Below are positions 1 to 7,353 of a stretch of DNA of 8,711 nt, in pieces. Source of the stretch: Christensenella sp. UBA6420 (lineage in GTDB: Bacteria; Bacillota; Clostridia; Christensenellales; DTU072); contig DJPE01000003.1 of the NCBI GenBank assembly GCA_002439705.1, positions 5,530 to 14,240 on the forward strand. Direction: 5' to 3'. The position numbers and the translations under genes are program-made. The first letter of the stretch is position 1. Each line of letters opens with the position of its first letter. Below the pieces are notes generated by a model that saw nothing but the letters and a program-made list of their open reading frames with translations, had not been told where the DNA came from and made no database searches.

Positions 1-1211
1 AGAGTTCCGCCGTTAAAAAAATCGTAAATAATCTGAAAAAGGAAGAGCGTATGAACACCGTTCTGTGCGGCGACGTCGGCAGCGGAAAAACTCTCGTAGC
101 GGCGATGGTTTGCTTTTTCGTAATAAGGAACGGTTATCAGGCGGCGATAGCCGCGCCTACGGAAATTCTCGCAAAGCAGCATTATAGCTTTTTCGTCAAA
201 GCGTTTGCCGATACGGGCATTAACGTTGGACTTATTCTGGGGAGTACGCCCGCCGCCGAAAAAAAGAAAATTTATTCCGCCGCCGCCGACGGAAGACTTA
301 ATCTCGTCATCGGTACGCACGCCGTTTTTTCCGACAAACTTAAATTTGCCGACTTAGCGTTGGCGATAGCCGACGAACAGCACCGTTTCGGCGTGGCTCA
401 AAGAAATTCGCTCGTGGAAAAAGGTTCTTCCGCCGACGTCCTTACTTTAAGCGCGACCCCCATTCCGAGGACGATGTACATAGCCGCGTACGGCGAAGCC
501 GAATTTATTACGATAGACCGAAGAGTCAAGGGCAATATCAAGACTTCGATAGTTCCGCCGAAAAAACGAGCCGATATGTTCGGGTACGTAGCTAAACGCT
601 GCGACGAAACGAAAACTTACGTTATTGCCCCTAAGATTTTCGACGCGGAAGGGATAGAGAGCGAATCCTGCGAAGAACTGTATAAAGAAATTTCGCACTA
701 CGTTCCGAAAGAGAAGATAGGACTTATGCACGGAAAGATGAAAGCCGACGAGAAGTCCGCCGTTATGGAAAAGTTCCGCGACGGAATATACAGGGTACTC
801 GTGGCGACCACCGTGGTGGAAGTAGGAGTGGACGTTCCCGACGCGACGATTATTATAATAACGGACGCCGATAAGTTCGGTCTGGCGGCGTTGCATCAGT
901 TGCGGGGCAGAGTAGGCAGGAGCGGCGACCAAAGTTATTGTTTTCTTACGAGCGACAAAGATTGCGACAGGCTTAACGTGCTTACCGCCAACGACGACGG
1001 GTTCAAAATAGCCGAAGAAGATTTCGCTTTACGCGGGGGCGGAGAAATGTTCGGACTCGAACAGGCGGGGGCGAGTTCTCTTAAATACGTTACCGCAAAA
1101 ACGTTAAAAATCGCTTCCGCGTGTGCAGAAAGCGTCGATATAGAGCGGTTTAAGGACAGAATTAACGACGTTATCCGGGAATTTTCCCTTTCCGACGTGA
1201 CGTTAGGGTAG
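1..1211 (+). CDS. recG: ATP-dependent DNA helicase RecG, C-terminal part (5' end outside window)
   Basis: RecG is a superfamily 2 helicase that remodels stalled replication forks and branch-migrates Holliday junctions in the cytoplasm. The frame is open from base 3 and continues upstream, so the ATG at 51 is an internal Met (it sits where family members read PM/MxRLLQGDVGSGKT), not a start. Counting from that Met, visible motifs are Walker A GDVGSGKT (7-14), motif Ia APTEILAKQH (35-44), Ib IGTH (87-90), DEQHRFG (108-114), SATPIPRT (134-141), MHGKM (226-230), VATTVVEVGVDVPDAT (251-266) and QLRGRVGR (283-290). The RecG-specific tail follows: DGFKIAEEDFALRGGGEMFG (316-335), where the family usually has RGPGE. 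About 403 of the usual ~680 residues are present, so the N-terminal wedge/OB domain is missing from the window only. All helicase motifs are intact and the stop is TAG at 1209. Nothing suggests it is co-regulated with the next gene. Confidence 0.96.
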   Translation, partial: SSAVKKIVNNLKKEERMNTVLCGDVGSGKTLVAAMVCFFVIRNGYQAAIAAPTEILAKQHYSFFVKAFADTGINVGLILGSTPAAEKKKIYSAAADGRLNLVIGTHAVFSDKLKFADLALAIADEQHRFGVAQRNSLVEKGSSADVLTLSATPIPRTMYIAAYGEAEFITIDRRVKGNIKTSIVPPKKRADMFGYVAKRCDETKTYVIAPKIFDAEGIESESCEELYKEISHYVPKEKIGLMHGKMKADEKSAVMEKFRDGIYRVLVATTVVEVGVDVPDATIIIITDADKFGLAALHQLRGRVGRSGDQSYCFLTSDKDCDRLNVLTANDDGFKIAEEDFALRGGGEMFGLEQAGASSLKYVTAKTLKIASACAESVDIERFKDRINDVIREFSLSDVTLG

Positions 1212-1282
1212 TTAATCGCCGCCGAAAAAATTTACGACTGCGGAAATCAGAAAAGAGTTGATTTTTAATTTCAACTTACCTA

Positions 1283-1311
1283 TTGATTTTTTTATCTCTT
1301 TTTGTTATATT
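1283..1311 (+). promoter_or_regulatory. Sigma-A promoter with extended -10 for the LRR lipoprotein gene
   Basis: A -35 box TTGATT (1283-1288), a 17-base spacer and a -10 box TATATT (1306-1311) are visible, with the extended -10 dinucleotide TG at 1303-1304 one base before the -10. A start near 1317-1319 would give a leader of roughly 43 bases before the ATG at 1362. An exact TATAAT at 1318-1323 is an alternative -10, but it lacks both a matching -35 and a TG extension. The rest of the 1212-1361 gap is A/T-rich. No operator repeat or riboswitch is apparent there. Confidence 0.6.
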
Positions 1312-1361
1312 ATTATATATAATTATTTTGCCTGCGCGTGAAATACTTTGGAGATAACGAT

Positions 1362-4300
1362 ATGAGCAAGTTTAAGAAGGTTTTACTTATAACAATCATC
1401 GCCGTGTTTGTAGCAGCGACGGCCATCGGCTGTACGTCGACCGATACGATAGACTATTCCAGAATAGAATCTATTACGGTGGACGAAGCAAGCATAGCCG
1501 ACGGATTTACAGTATCAGATTTCGATATTTCCAAAGTTATTCTCAACGTAAAGTATTTTGACACCGTCGACGAACTCGGTTCGACGGTCACGGGAGAAAC
1601 CGTTCAGATCCCCGCTACTTTAAGTATGGTCAAGGCGGAAGACAAAGCTAAGTTGAGCGTGGCAGGCACTCACAGCATTACGCTTATTTACAGAAAGTAT
1701 ACGATCAATTTCCAGCTCGTATTGAGAGAAGTGCAGGCCGGCACGTACAAAGTCGTGTTTCTCGACTCGGACGGCAACCGTCTCGGAGACCCGCAGAACG
1801 TGGCTCCCGGCGGAAGAGCGGTTCAGCCCGCGTTACCGACGAAAGAAGGATATTCCTTTATCGGTTGGCGCGATAGGGATACCGGCAGCATGTCCACTTT
1901 CGACAATGTGCAGAAAGACCTTACGTTGGAAGCGGTCTACGCCCCCAACGCGTACAAAGTAGGTTTTTACACTAAGATAAACGGCGAAGAAGAACTTATT
2001 TCCGAAGTCAACGTTCCCCGCGGCGGCAACGCGTACGACTACGCCCCCGAAATTCCCGTAAAGCAAGGTTACAGCAACGGCAGATGGGAAGACACCGACG
2101 CCATGAAGAACGTAAATACCGAAGGGCTTAAATTCTACGCGATTTACGACGCCGACCAGGTGCAGGCTACTTTCAGATATATGCGTTTCGGCACGGCTTA
2201 CAGTTCCCACAACGTGTCTTACGACGTGGGCAGCGAAATAAAGAATCCGCCCGAACCGTCCCGCGACGGATATAAGTTTGTCGAATGGAGAGTAAACGGC
2301 AAGAAAGTCGATTTCCCGTACACTATTTACACGGAAGTCACTTTCGAAGCGGTGTACATAAGTATTAACGAAGGCAACAAGGGGTTAAAATATGCGTCTA
2401 CCGTAGACGGAGTGGAAGTAATCGGCTTCGACGGAGAAGAAACGGTAGTCGTCATTCCGAAAGAAGTATCCTTTGACGGCGAAATCAAAGAAGTCGTCGG
2501 AATAAGAGACGGCGCTTTCCAAGGCAAGAATATAAAAGAATTTGCCGTCGGTGACGACAACGAAATATTTATTACCGAAGATAACGTTCTTTTCAGTAAA
2601 GATAAAACCGTTTTGTACGCTTATCCCATAGGAAAGGCAGACGAGAGTTACGCTCTTCCGGACAGCGTGACCGAAGTAAGACCGTACGCTTTTTACGGGG
2701 CGGAAAGCCTTACTTCGATAAGACTTAACGATAATCTCGTCGATATAGGAGATTACGCTTTCGCCGAATGTAAAAATCTTACCGAAATAGATATTACGAA
2801 ATCGGTCGTAAGCATAGGCGAAGGATCGTTTGCCGTCGCTTCTTTCGACGGGAAATTAGGCAGAATAGGTTTCGACGACGCTTTTGCATTGGAAGAAATC
2901 AATGATAAAGCTTTCTACGGAGCGACTGGTGTCAGCGGTATAGCTTTGCCGAGTTCTCTTACGAGTCTCGGCTCATCCGTGTTTTACGGTTGCAAGTCGT
3001 TAAGGGGTGTCACCGCTCTCAATAACAGTCACTTTACCGTATACGAAGGGGCTTTATACGACGCAGCTCTCACCACTTTGTATCTCTATCCCGCTTTGTA
3101 CGGAGCGGATGCGACGGCAGGTTACGGCAGTACGTTCAGTCCGCAGATAAACTTGCCGCAGAGTTGCAACGTTATTAAATCGGGTGCGTTCGGATACGTA
3201 AGAATAGGCTCGGTGGTAATAAGCGGAACAGATACCGTCATAGAAGAAGGAGCTTTCGAATGCCCGACTTTGAGAAAAGTATTTATAGACGCAGAGTCGG
3301 TGACCATAAGTCGCGGCACGTTCGGCGACTTCGTACCCGAAATAATAGCTAACGCCGCTACGTTAAGTAACGATTGCAGAGTTGCTCTCGAAAGTATGTT
3401 CGGCGACAAAGTTACGGTTTGCGACAAGAATACCTGGACTCAAATCCGCGACTTCGAGAACGATTTTATTTACGAAATTTATTCCTATACCGAAACGGCG
3501 GCTAACGGCTCCGTCGTATCGAAAGACGGCATAAGAATACTCGGTTCCCGTCAGGTGACGGAAGACCTTTATATCCCGTCCACGCTCGGAAATATATCCG
3601 TTACGGCGATAGCCGATTATGCTTTCTACGGCGACGACTTTGCCACGAAAGTTTATTTGCCGTCCGACCTTAAAGAGATAGGCGAAAGAGCTTTCTCGAA
3701 TATGGCTAACGTGACCGACGTCACCTTCAACGACACCTTGACGTCCGTAGGCGACTATGCTTTCGCAGACTGCCCCGCATTGAAATATATAAGGGGCGGA
3801 GCAAATATGACCGACGTGCAGTATTTCGGAAAAGCGGTATTCGAAAACACTGCTTTTATCGAAAGAACCGACGAAGAATTCCTTATCGTAGGTTGCGTAC
3901 TCGTTAAGTTTACCGGGTTCGCCGCCGAAGTTACTATCCCGGAAAACGTGGAATTCATCGCTGCGGACGCTTTTGTCAACCACGGCGAAATTACGAGCGT
4001 AAGTTTTGCGGGCGACAAAATAAAAACCGTCGACGGCAAAGCATTCCAATTCTGCGACGGTATTCGTGAAATAAAATTCCCGTCGTCGATTCGTAAAGTA
4101 GCTTCCGGGGCGTTCAATTCCTGCGGAAAACTCGCTCTCGTAAGTTTTTCTACCATTAAAGACTATGCGGGACTCGACGTAGCGGCAGACGCTTTCGGAA
4201 AAGGCGTCGAAGTAGTCTATAACGACACCGAATTATTTACCCTTACTTACAGAATAGATGCGACGGACAGCTTCCAGGCAAGGGGAGTCGTCATCGTCGA

Positions 4301-7300
4301 CGCACACGAAGTAGACAATACTTCCCGTTTGCGTTTTGCCGGTTGGTTTACCGACGAAGAGTTCACTTCGCCTGCGGAATTCCCGATGAAGCTTACCGAA
4401 GACAAAACGGTGTACGCTAAATGGATAGGAGTAAGCGCAAGTTCTACGGGTATAGTTTATCGTCTTACCGAAGACGGAACATACGCCGTCGCGGGATACG
4501 AAGGCAGTGACAAGTACGTAATTATTCCCGATACATACATGGGCAAAGCCGTTCAGATAATCGACGACGGAGCGTTCAGGAACAACAAAAACATAATAAA
4601 TATCGAATTGCCTCACACAAGGAACTTCGACGGTTCGTGGTCGTCTAATCTTATAAAGATAGGCGAAGATGCGTTCGAAGGCACTGCGTGGTACGATAAT
4701 TACAACGGAGATTTCGTCATAATCGATGACTTCTTAATTAAGTATAAAGGCAAATCTGCCGTAATCAGTATCCCCGACAACGTGAAAAAGATAGCCAAAG
4801 GCGCATTTAAGGATAACGGATATATCGTTAAAGCGGTTCTGCCCGATACGATTACCGAACTTGACGACGACGTATTCTACGGCTGTACGAAGTTAAGAAC
4901 GATAGTCCTGTCCGAAAACCTTTTGTCGATAGGATATAAGGCGTTCAAGGAGTGTTCGGTTCTGTCGGAAATTAATTTCGAAGGCTGCAAAAATCTGTCG
5001 AGCATAGCTTACGACGCGTTCGACGGTACGCTGTGGCTCGGTTCTTACGTCGATCCGTGCGTGATTATAAACGGTGTTCTGTATAAGTATAACGGCAATG
5101 CGACCACTACTTCGTTACATGTATATAACGGTGTGATAAGCATAGGAGAAAGAGCTTTCGCCGGCAATACCGCATTAAGAAGAGTTTATATTCCGCAGAG
5201 CGTGACGAATATAGGCGAAAGTGCATTTGAAAATTCTTACGTCGAAGAAGTCGTCCTTTATGCCGGCGGAAGTAACGTAAATTACATTCAGGACAGAGCG
5301 TTCTACAATGCGAAATTTCTTTACGAAATAGACCTTACTCTGGCAAAAAGCCTTGCCTATATCGGCGAATACGCTTTTGCCGGATGCAGCATGCTCAAAT
5401 CCATAGAGATACCTGCGGAAACCACGACGCTAAGTGCGCACGCCTTTGAAAACAGCGGTCTTAATAATGTGACTTTCGCTAAGGGCAGCAAACTTACTTC
5501 CATAAGCGCGTACGCTTTCAGCGGTTGCGCTTCGCTTTTTGAAGTCGCTTTCGGCGGTAGCAGCGCGCTCGTCAGTATCGGCGAATACGCTTTCTATAAC
5601 TGCTCGTCCTTGTACTATTTCAACAACAGAGGCGGAGTTCTTGAGAGTATCGGCGATTACGGATTTTACGGTTGCTCTTCCCTTACCATGTTCTACGTCA
5701 ACGAAAGCACTCTTTCGTCCATCGGAGACAACGCGCTTAAAGACGTAGGTTATACCACGGGCGAAGACGGTTTCGTCGTCCTCGGCAATATACTTATAGG
5801 ATATGAAGGTTACGACACCTATATAGTAATCCCCGACAACGTGACTACTATCTACAACGGTGCATTCGAAGGCAATTCGAGAATAAAGAAAGTTACTTTC
5901 GGTGAAAACAGCGCGATAAGGAATGTAAATTCGAGAGCGTTCTTCGGCTGTACAAACCTTTCCGAAATCAACTTCCCGTCGTCGATAAATTTCGTGGGCG
6001 ACGACGTTATGACCGGCACGCAGTGGTATAACGACAAGATAAGAAACGGAGAAGAGTTTATAATAATATCAAACACTCTCGTAAAATATAACGGAACGAC
6101 CGCAAAACGCGTTTATATTCCCAACGAAGTTCAGGTAATAAATAAAGGCGCGTTCGACGGCAGTGCGGTATTTGACGTGGCGATAGGCAGTAACGTTCTT
6201 TCGATAGAAGACGGAGCTTTCGCAAACGTAGATAACGTGACTTTCGCAGAATGGACGATTACGATTTTAGGTACGGTTCCGCCGGTAATGAAAGAGTCGG
6301 CAAAACTTACCGCAAAGTATATAATCATTCCGTCCGAAGATTTAAGGGATATGTACAGACTCGACGAAGGTTGGTACGTTCAGTACGACCTTGTGAAAGT
6401 AATTACCGAATATAAAGTAACTTATGCGGTAAAGGAAGAAGAAGGCGAACCGATAGCGGAAGAAAGCCTGTACGCTCTGTACGAAGAAAAACAGGTATCC
6501 ACAAAAACGTACGAAGACAGAAGCTACATTTTCGTAGGTTGGTACTTCGACGAAGGGTTAACCAACGCCGTTACTTATCCGTACGTTCTTACCGACGATA
6601 TAACGTTGTACGCTAAATGTATCGACAATTCCGTCGGCAGTAACGGCGATTCGTTCCAGACCGCAACCGACGGCGACGGCAAGGTAATAGAACTTTACGT
6701 CGGCGAAAAAGACAACAAAATAGTAATAATCAAGTCGCAGGGCGGCGGAGAAGTCACCGCAATCGGAAGCGGTTGGATACGCGACGAAATAAACGGCACT
6801 CATTCGAGAAACGGCGACGAGTATATAGAAGATAAGGTAAACGGTAAATATCGCAGAGCGGGTGCGTTCGAAGGTCACGCCGAGCTTACCGAAGTTTATT
6901 TTGCGTCGGGTTCTTCCGTGAGCGTTATCGGCAAAGACGCATTCAAGGGCTGTACCAACCTTGAAAAAATCGTCCTTCCGGCAAGTGTAAAGACGATAGA
7001 AAGCGGAGCGTTCGAAAACTGTACTTCCTTAAAAGAAATCGTGTTTACGGGCGAGTGCGACGGTCTGAGTCTTGCTACGGGCGCATTCAAAAACTGTTCT
7101 TCACTCGAAAAAATAACCTTGCCCGCAGGACTTAAAAAACTCGAAGACAAAACGTTCGAAGGTTGCGTAAAACTTAAAGATATATTCGTCAAGGGAGAAA
7201 TCGCCGTAAGTATAGGCAGAGAAGACAGACCTTTCGAAATAATCGAAGGTATGCGCATCCATATTAAAGCGTCGGCTATGAGTAGCTACTCTGCGACATG

Positions 7301-7352
7301 GGAAGCCTACGCAGAGTATCTCGTAGGCGAAGAAACCGTCGAGGAGGTGTAA
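1362..7352 (+). CDS. Giant BspA-like leucine-rich-repeat surface lipoprotein with InlB B-type repeats
   Basis: This is a secreted lipoprotein of about 1996 residues, predicted to be tethered to the outer face of the membrane. The role is unknown; related BspA-type proteins bind host or microbial surfaces, so adhesion is an inference. The ATG at 1362 is chosen because GGAG (1350-1353) lies 8 bases upstream; an in-frame GTG at 1338 adds 8 residues but has no ribosome binding site. From that ATG: K3/K5/K6 then a hydrophobic stretch and lipobox AIGC with Cys24; an Ig-like domain (~36-123, ending in a GTHSITLIYRKYTINF pattern); three InlB B/Flg_new-type repeats (~129-195, 198-264, 266-333); LRR array 1 (~341-955); a B-type repeat (~959-1022); LRR array 2 (~1027-1682); a B-type repeat (~1684-1753); LRR array 3 (~1760 to the end). 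Units follow the LRR_5 pattern xIxLPxSVTxIGxxAFxGCxSLxx. There is no LPXTG, SLH or transmembrane C-terminus, so the lipid is the only visible anchor. Translation appears coupled to the next gene. Confidence 0.9.
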   Translation: MSKFKKVLLITIIAVFVAATAIGCTSTDTIDYSRIESITVDEASIADGFTVSDFDISKVILNVKYFDTVDELGSTVTGETVQIPATLSMVKAEDKAKLSVAGTHSITLIYRKYTINFQLVLREVQAGTYKVVFLDSDGNRLGDPQNVAPGGRAVQPALPTKEGYSFIGWRDRDTGSMSTFDNVQKDLTLEAVYAPNAYKVGFYTKINGEEELISEVNVPRGGNAYDYAPEIPVKQGYSNGRWEDTDAMKNVNTEGLKFYAIYDADQVQATFRYMRFGTAYSSHNVSYDVGSEIKNPPEPSRDGYKFVEWRVNGKKVDFPYTIYTEVTFEAVYISINEGNKGLKYASTVDGVEVIGFDGEETVVVIPKEVSFDGEIKEVVGIRDGAFQGKNIKEFAVGDDNEIFITEDNVLFSKDKTVLYAYPIGKADESYALPDSVTEVRPYAFYGAESLTSIRLNDNLVDIGDYAFAECKNLTEIDITKSVVSIGEGSFAVASFDGKLGRIGFDDAFALEEINDKAFYGATGVSGIALPSSLTSLGSSVFYGCKSLRGVTALNNSHFTVYEGALYDAALTTLYLYPALYGADATAGYGSTFSPQINLPQSCNVIKSGAFGYVRIGSVVISGTDTVIEEGAFECPTLRKVFIDAESVTISRGTFGDFVPEIIANAATLSNDCRVALESMFGDKVTVCDKNTWTQIRDFENDFIYEIYSYTETAANGSVVSKDGIRILGSRQVTEDLYIPSTLGNISVTAIADYAFYGDDFATKVYLPSDLKEIGERAFSNMANVTDVTFNDTLTSVGDYAFADCPALKYIRGGANMTDVQYFGKAVFENTAFIERTDEEFLIVGCVLVKFTGFAAEVTIPENVEFIAADAFVNHGEITSVSFAGDKIKTVDGKAFQFCDGIREIKFPSSIRKVASGAFNSCGKLALVSFSTIKDYAGLDVAADAFGKGVEVVYNDTELFTLTYRIDATDSFQARGVVIVDAHEVDNTSRLRFAGWFTDEEFTSPAEFPMKLTEDKTVYAKWIGVSASSTGIVYRLTEDGTYAVAGYEGSDKYVIIPDTYMGKAVQIIDDGAFRNNKNIINIELPHTRNFDGSWSSNLIKIGEDAFEGTAWYDNYNGDFVIIDDFLIKYKGKSAVISIPDNVKKIAKGAFKDNGYIVKAVLPDTITELDDDVFYGCTKLRTIVLSENLLSIGYKAFKECSVLSEINFEGCKNLSSIAYDAFDGTLWLGSYVDPCVIINGVLYKYNGNATTTSLHVYNGVISIGERAFAGNTALRRVYIPQSVTNIGESAFENSYVEEVVLYAGGSNVNYIQDRAFYNAKFLYEIDLTLAKSLAYIGEYAFAGCSMLKSIEIPAETTTLSAHAFENSGLNNVTFAKGSKLTSISAYAFSGCASLFEVAFGGSSALVSIGEYAFYNCSSLYYFNNRGGVLESIGDYGFYGCSSLTMFYVNESTLSSIGDNALKDVGYTTGEDGFVVLGNILIGYEGYDTYIVIPDNVTTIYNGAFEGNSRIKKVTFGENSAIRNVNSRAFFGCTNLSEINFPSSINFVGDDVMTGTQWYNDKIRNGEEFIIISNTLVKYNGTTAKRVYIPNEVQVINKGAFDGSAVFDVAIGSNVLSIEDGAFANVDNVTFAEWTITILGTVPPVMKESAKLTAKYIIIPSEDLRDMYRLDEGWYVQYDLVKVITEYKVTYAVKEEEGEPIAEESLYALYEEKQVSTKTYEDRSYIFVGWYFDEGLTNAVTYPYVLTDDITLYAKCIDNSVGSNGDSFQTATDGDGKVIELYVGEKDNKIVIIKSQGGGEVTAIGSGWIRDEINGTHSRNGDEYIEDKVNGKYRRAGAFEGHAELTEVYFASGSSVSVIGKDAFKGCTNLEKIVLPASVKTIESGAFENCTSLKEIVFTGECDGLSLATGAFKNCSSLEKITLPAGLKKLEDKTFEGCVKLKDIFVKGEIAVSIGREDRPFEIIEGMRIHIKASAMSSYSATWEAYAEYLVGEETVEEV
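1746..2360 (+). repeat. Three consecutive InlB B-type (Listeria-Bacteroides) repeats, protein level
   Basis: Three ~68-residue beta-rich units lie in tandem. Each starts with a Y/V-x-V/A-x-F strand and ends in a W-x(n)-A-V/I-Y pattern: FIGW...LEAVY, NGRW...FYAIY and FVEW...FEAVY, preceded by EGYSF, KQGYS and DGYKF. This matches the Flg_new/InlB B-repeat family, which usually acts as stalk or interaction modules in surface proteins. The first copy is canonical. The second has NGRW instead of the usual FxGW. At DNA level the copies are well diverged, so the triplication is not recent. Confidence 0.75.
2382..4226 (+). repeat. LRR array 1 (BspA-type LRR_5 units)
   Basis: About 17 units of roughly 22-25 residues are identified by recurring (G/Y/K/D)AF anchors followed by (x)GCxxL or similar and an I-x-LP or I-x-F strand (for example VRPYAFYGAESLTSIRL and IGDYAFAECKNLTEIDI). 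Several units carry long insertions, notably around bases 2998-3190 and 3410-3560, so the array is the least regular of the three. It stops shortly before the fourth InlB B-type repeat, without the Y..W..Y closing motif seen after arrays 2 and 3. Confidence 0.8.
4236..4427 (+). repeat. Single InlB B-type repeat between LRR arrays 1 and 2
   Basis: This unit of about 64 residues has the pattern FTLTYRI ... LRFAGWFTDEEFTSP ... LTEDKTVYAKW. The FAGWFTDEE and TVYAKW signatures are typical of the Listeria-Bacteroides repeat family. It separates two LRR arrays and may act as a rigid spacer. Confidence 0.75.
4440..6407 (+). repeat. LRR array 2 (longest and most regular BspA-type block)
   Basis: About 20 LRR_5 units are present. 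The segment at 5352-5747 is the most regular, with a near-constant 24-residue period marked by SIGEYAF/SIGDYGF and NCSSL/GCSSL. Four longer modules containing GTAWY/GTLW/GTQWY-like turns and LIKY/LYKY strands are interspersed. The block ends with a typical BspA closing segment, GTVPP ... YIIIPSEDL ... Y-x5-W-x2-Y. Confidence 0.85.
6411..6620 (+). repeat. Single InlB B-type repeat between LRR arrays 2 and 3
   Basis: This unit of about 70 residues has the pattern YKVTYAV ... YIFVGWYFDEGLTNAV ... LTDDITLYAKC. It matches the same family as the other B-type repeats, with a Cys where the fourth copy has Trp. It repeats the spacer arrangement seen between arrays 1 and 2. Confidence 0.75.
6639..7349 (+). 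repeat. LRR array 3 with an inserted charged duplication
   Basis: Five clear LRR_5 units are present (AGAFEGHAEL, DAFKGCTNL, AFENCTSL, GAFKNCSSL, TFEGCVKL), followed by a closing segment with Y-x5-W-x2-Y before the acidic C-terminal tail. The first unit is split by an insertion of about 32 polar residues (6771-6860) that contains an imperfect internal tandem duplication. Confidence 0.8.
7341..7349 (+). promoter_or_regulatory. Strong Shine-Dalgarno embedded in the 3' end of the LRR gene
   Basis: GAGGAGGTG lies in the last codons of the lipoprotein gene (Glu-Glu-Val), just before its TAA stop at 7350-7352. The GGAGG core ends 6 bases before the ATG at 7354. This fixes the start of the downstream gene and implies translational coupling: ribosomes finishing the lipoprotein deposit directly at the next start codon. 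Confidence 0.85.
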
Positions 7353-7353
7353 A

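Noticed and set aside
51..53. ATG at 51 as the true recG start
   Set aside because: The frame is open to the window edge, and the preceding residues fit the helicase domain. Walker A would otherwise begin at residue 7, without the wedge domain every RecG has.
447..932. Minus-strand open frame opposite recG (161 codons)
   Set aside because: It lies fully antisense to conserved helicase motifs, and its translation resembles no known family.
1256..1276. AGTTGA/TCAACT inverted repeat as a recG terminator
   Set aside because: The stem is only 6 bp and A/T-rich, with a 9-base loop. The nearest T-run starts about 10 bases after it, inside the lipoprotein promoter. It is too weak to call.
1338..1361. 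In-frame GTG at 1338 as the start of the lipoprotein gene
   Set aside because: No ribosome binding site precedes it. The ATG at 1362 has GGAG 8 bases upstream and gives a standard lipoprotein signal peptide beginning MSKFKK.
3363..4049. Long minus-strand open frame (228 codons) and other antisense frames within the LRR gene
   Set aside because: They lie opposite repetitive LRR coding sequence, have no recognisable domain or ribosome binding site, and arise from the biased codon use of the real gene.
5352..5747. Regularly spaced ~72-base repeats as a possible CRISPR-like array
   Set aside because: The spacing matches 24-codon LRR units in an intact reading frame, and the repeats are imperfect with no unique spacers.
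5539..5748. 69-codon plus-strand frame inside the lipoprotein gene
   Set aside because: It is a frame-shifted reading of the most regular LRR tract. Its Ser/Thr-rich repetitive composition is a by-product of the repeats.
7200..7349. Cell-wall sorting signal at the lipoprotein C-terminus
   Set aside because: The tail ends in GEETVEEV with no LPXTG-like motif, no hydrophobic segment and no basic end, so anchoring rests on the N-terminal lipid.
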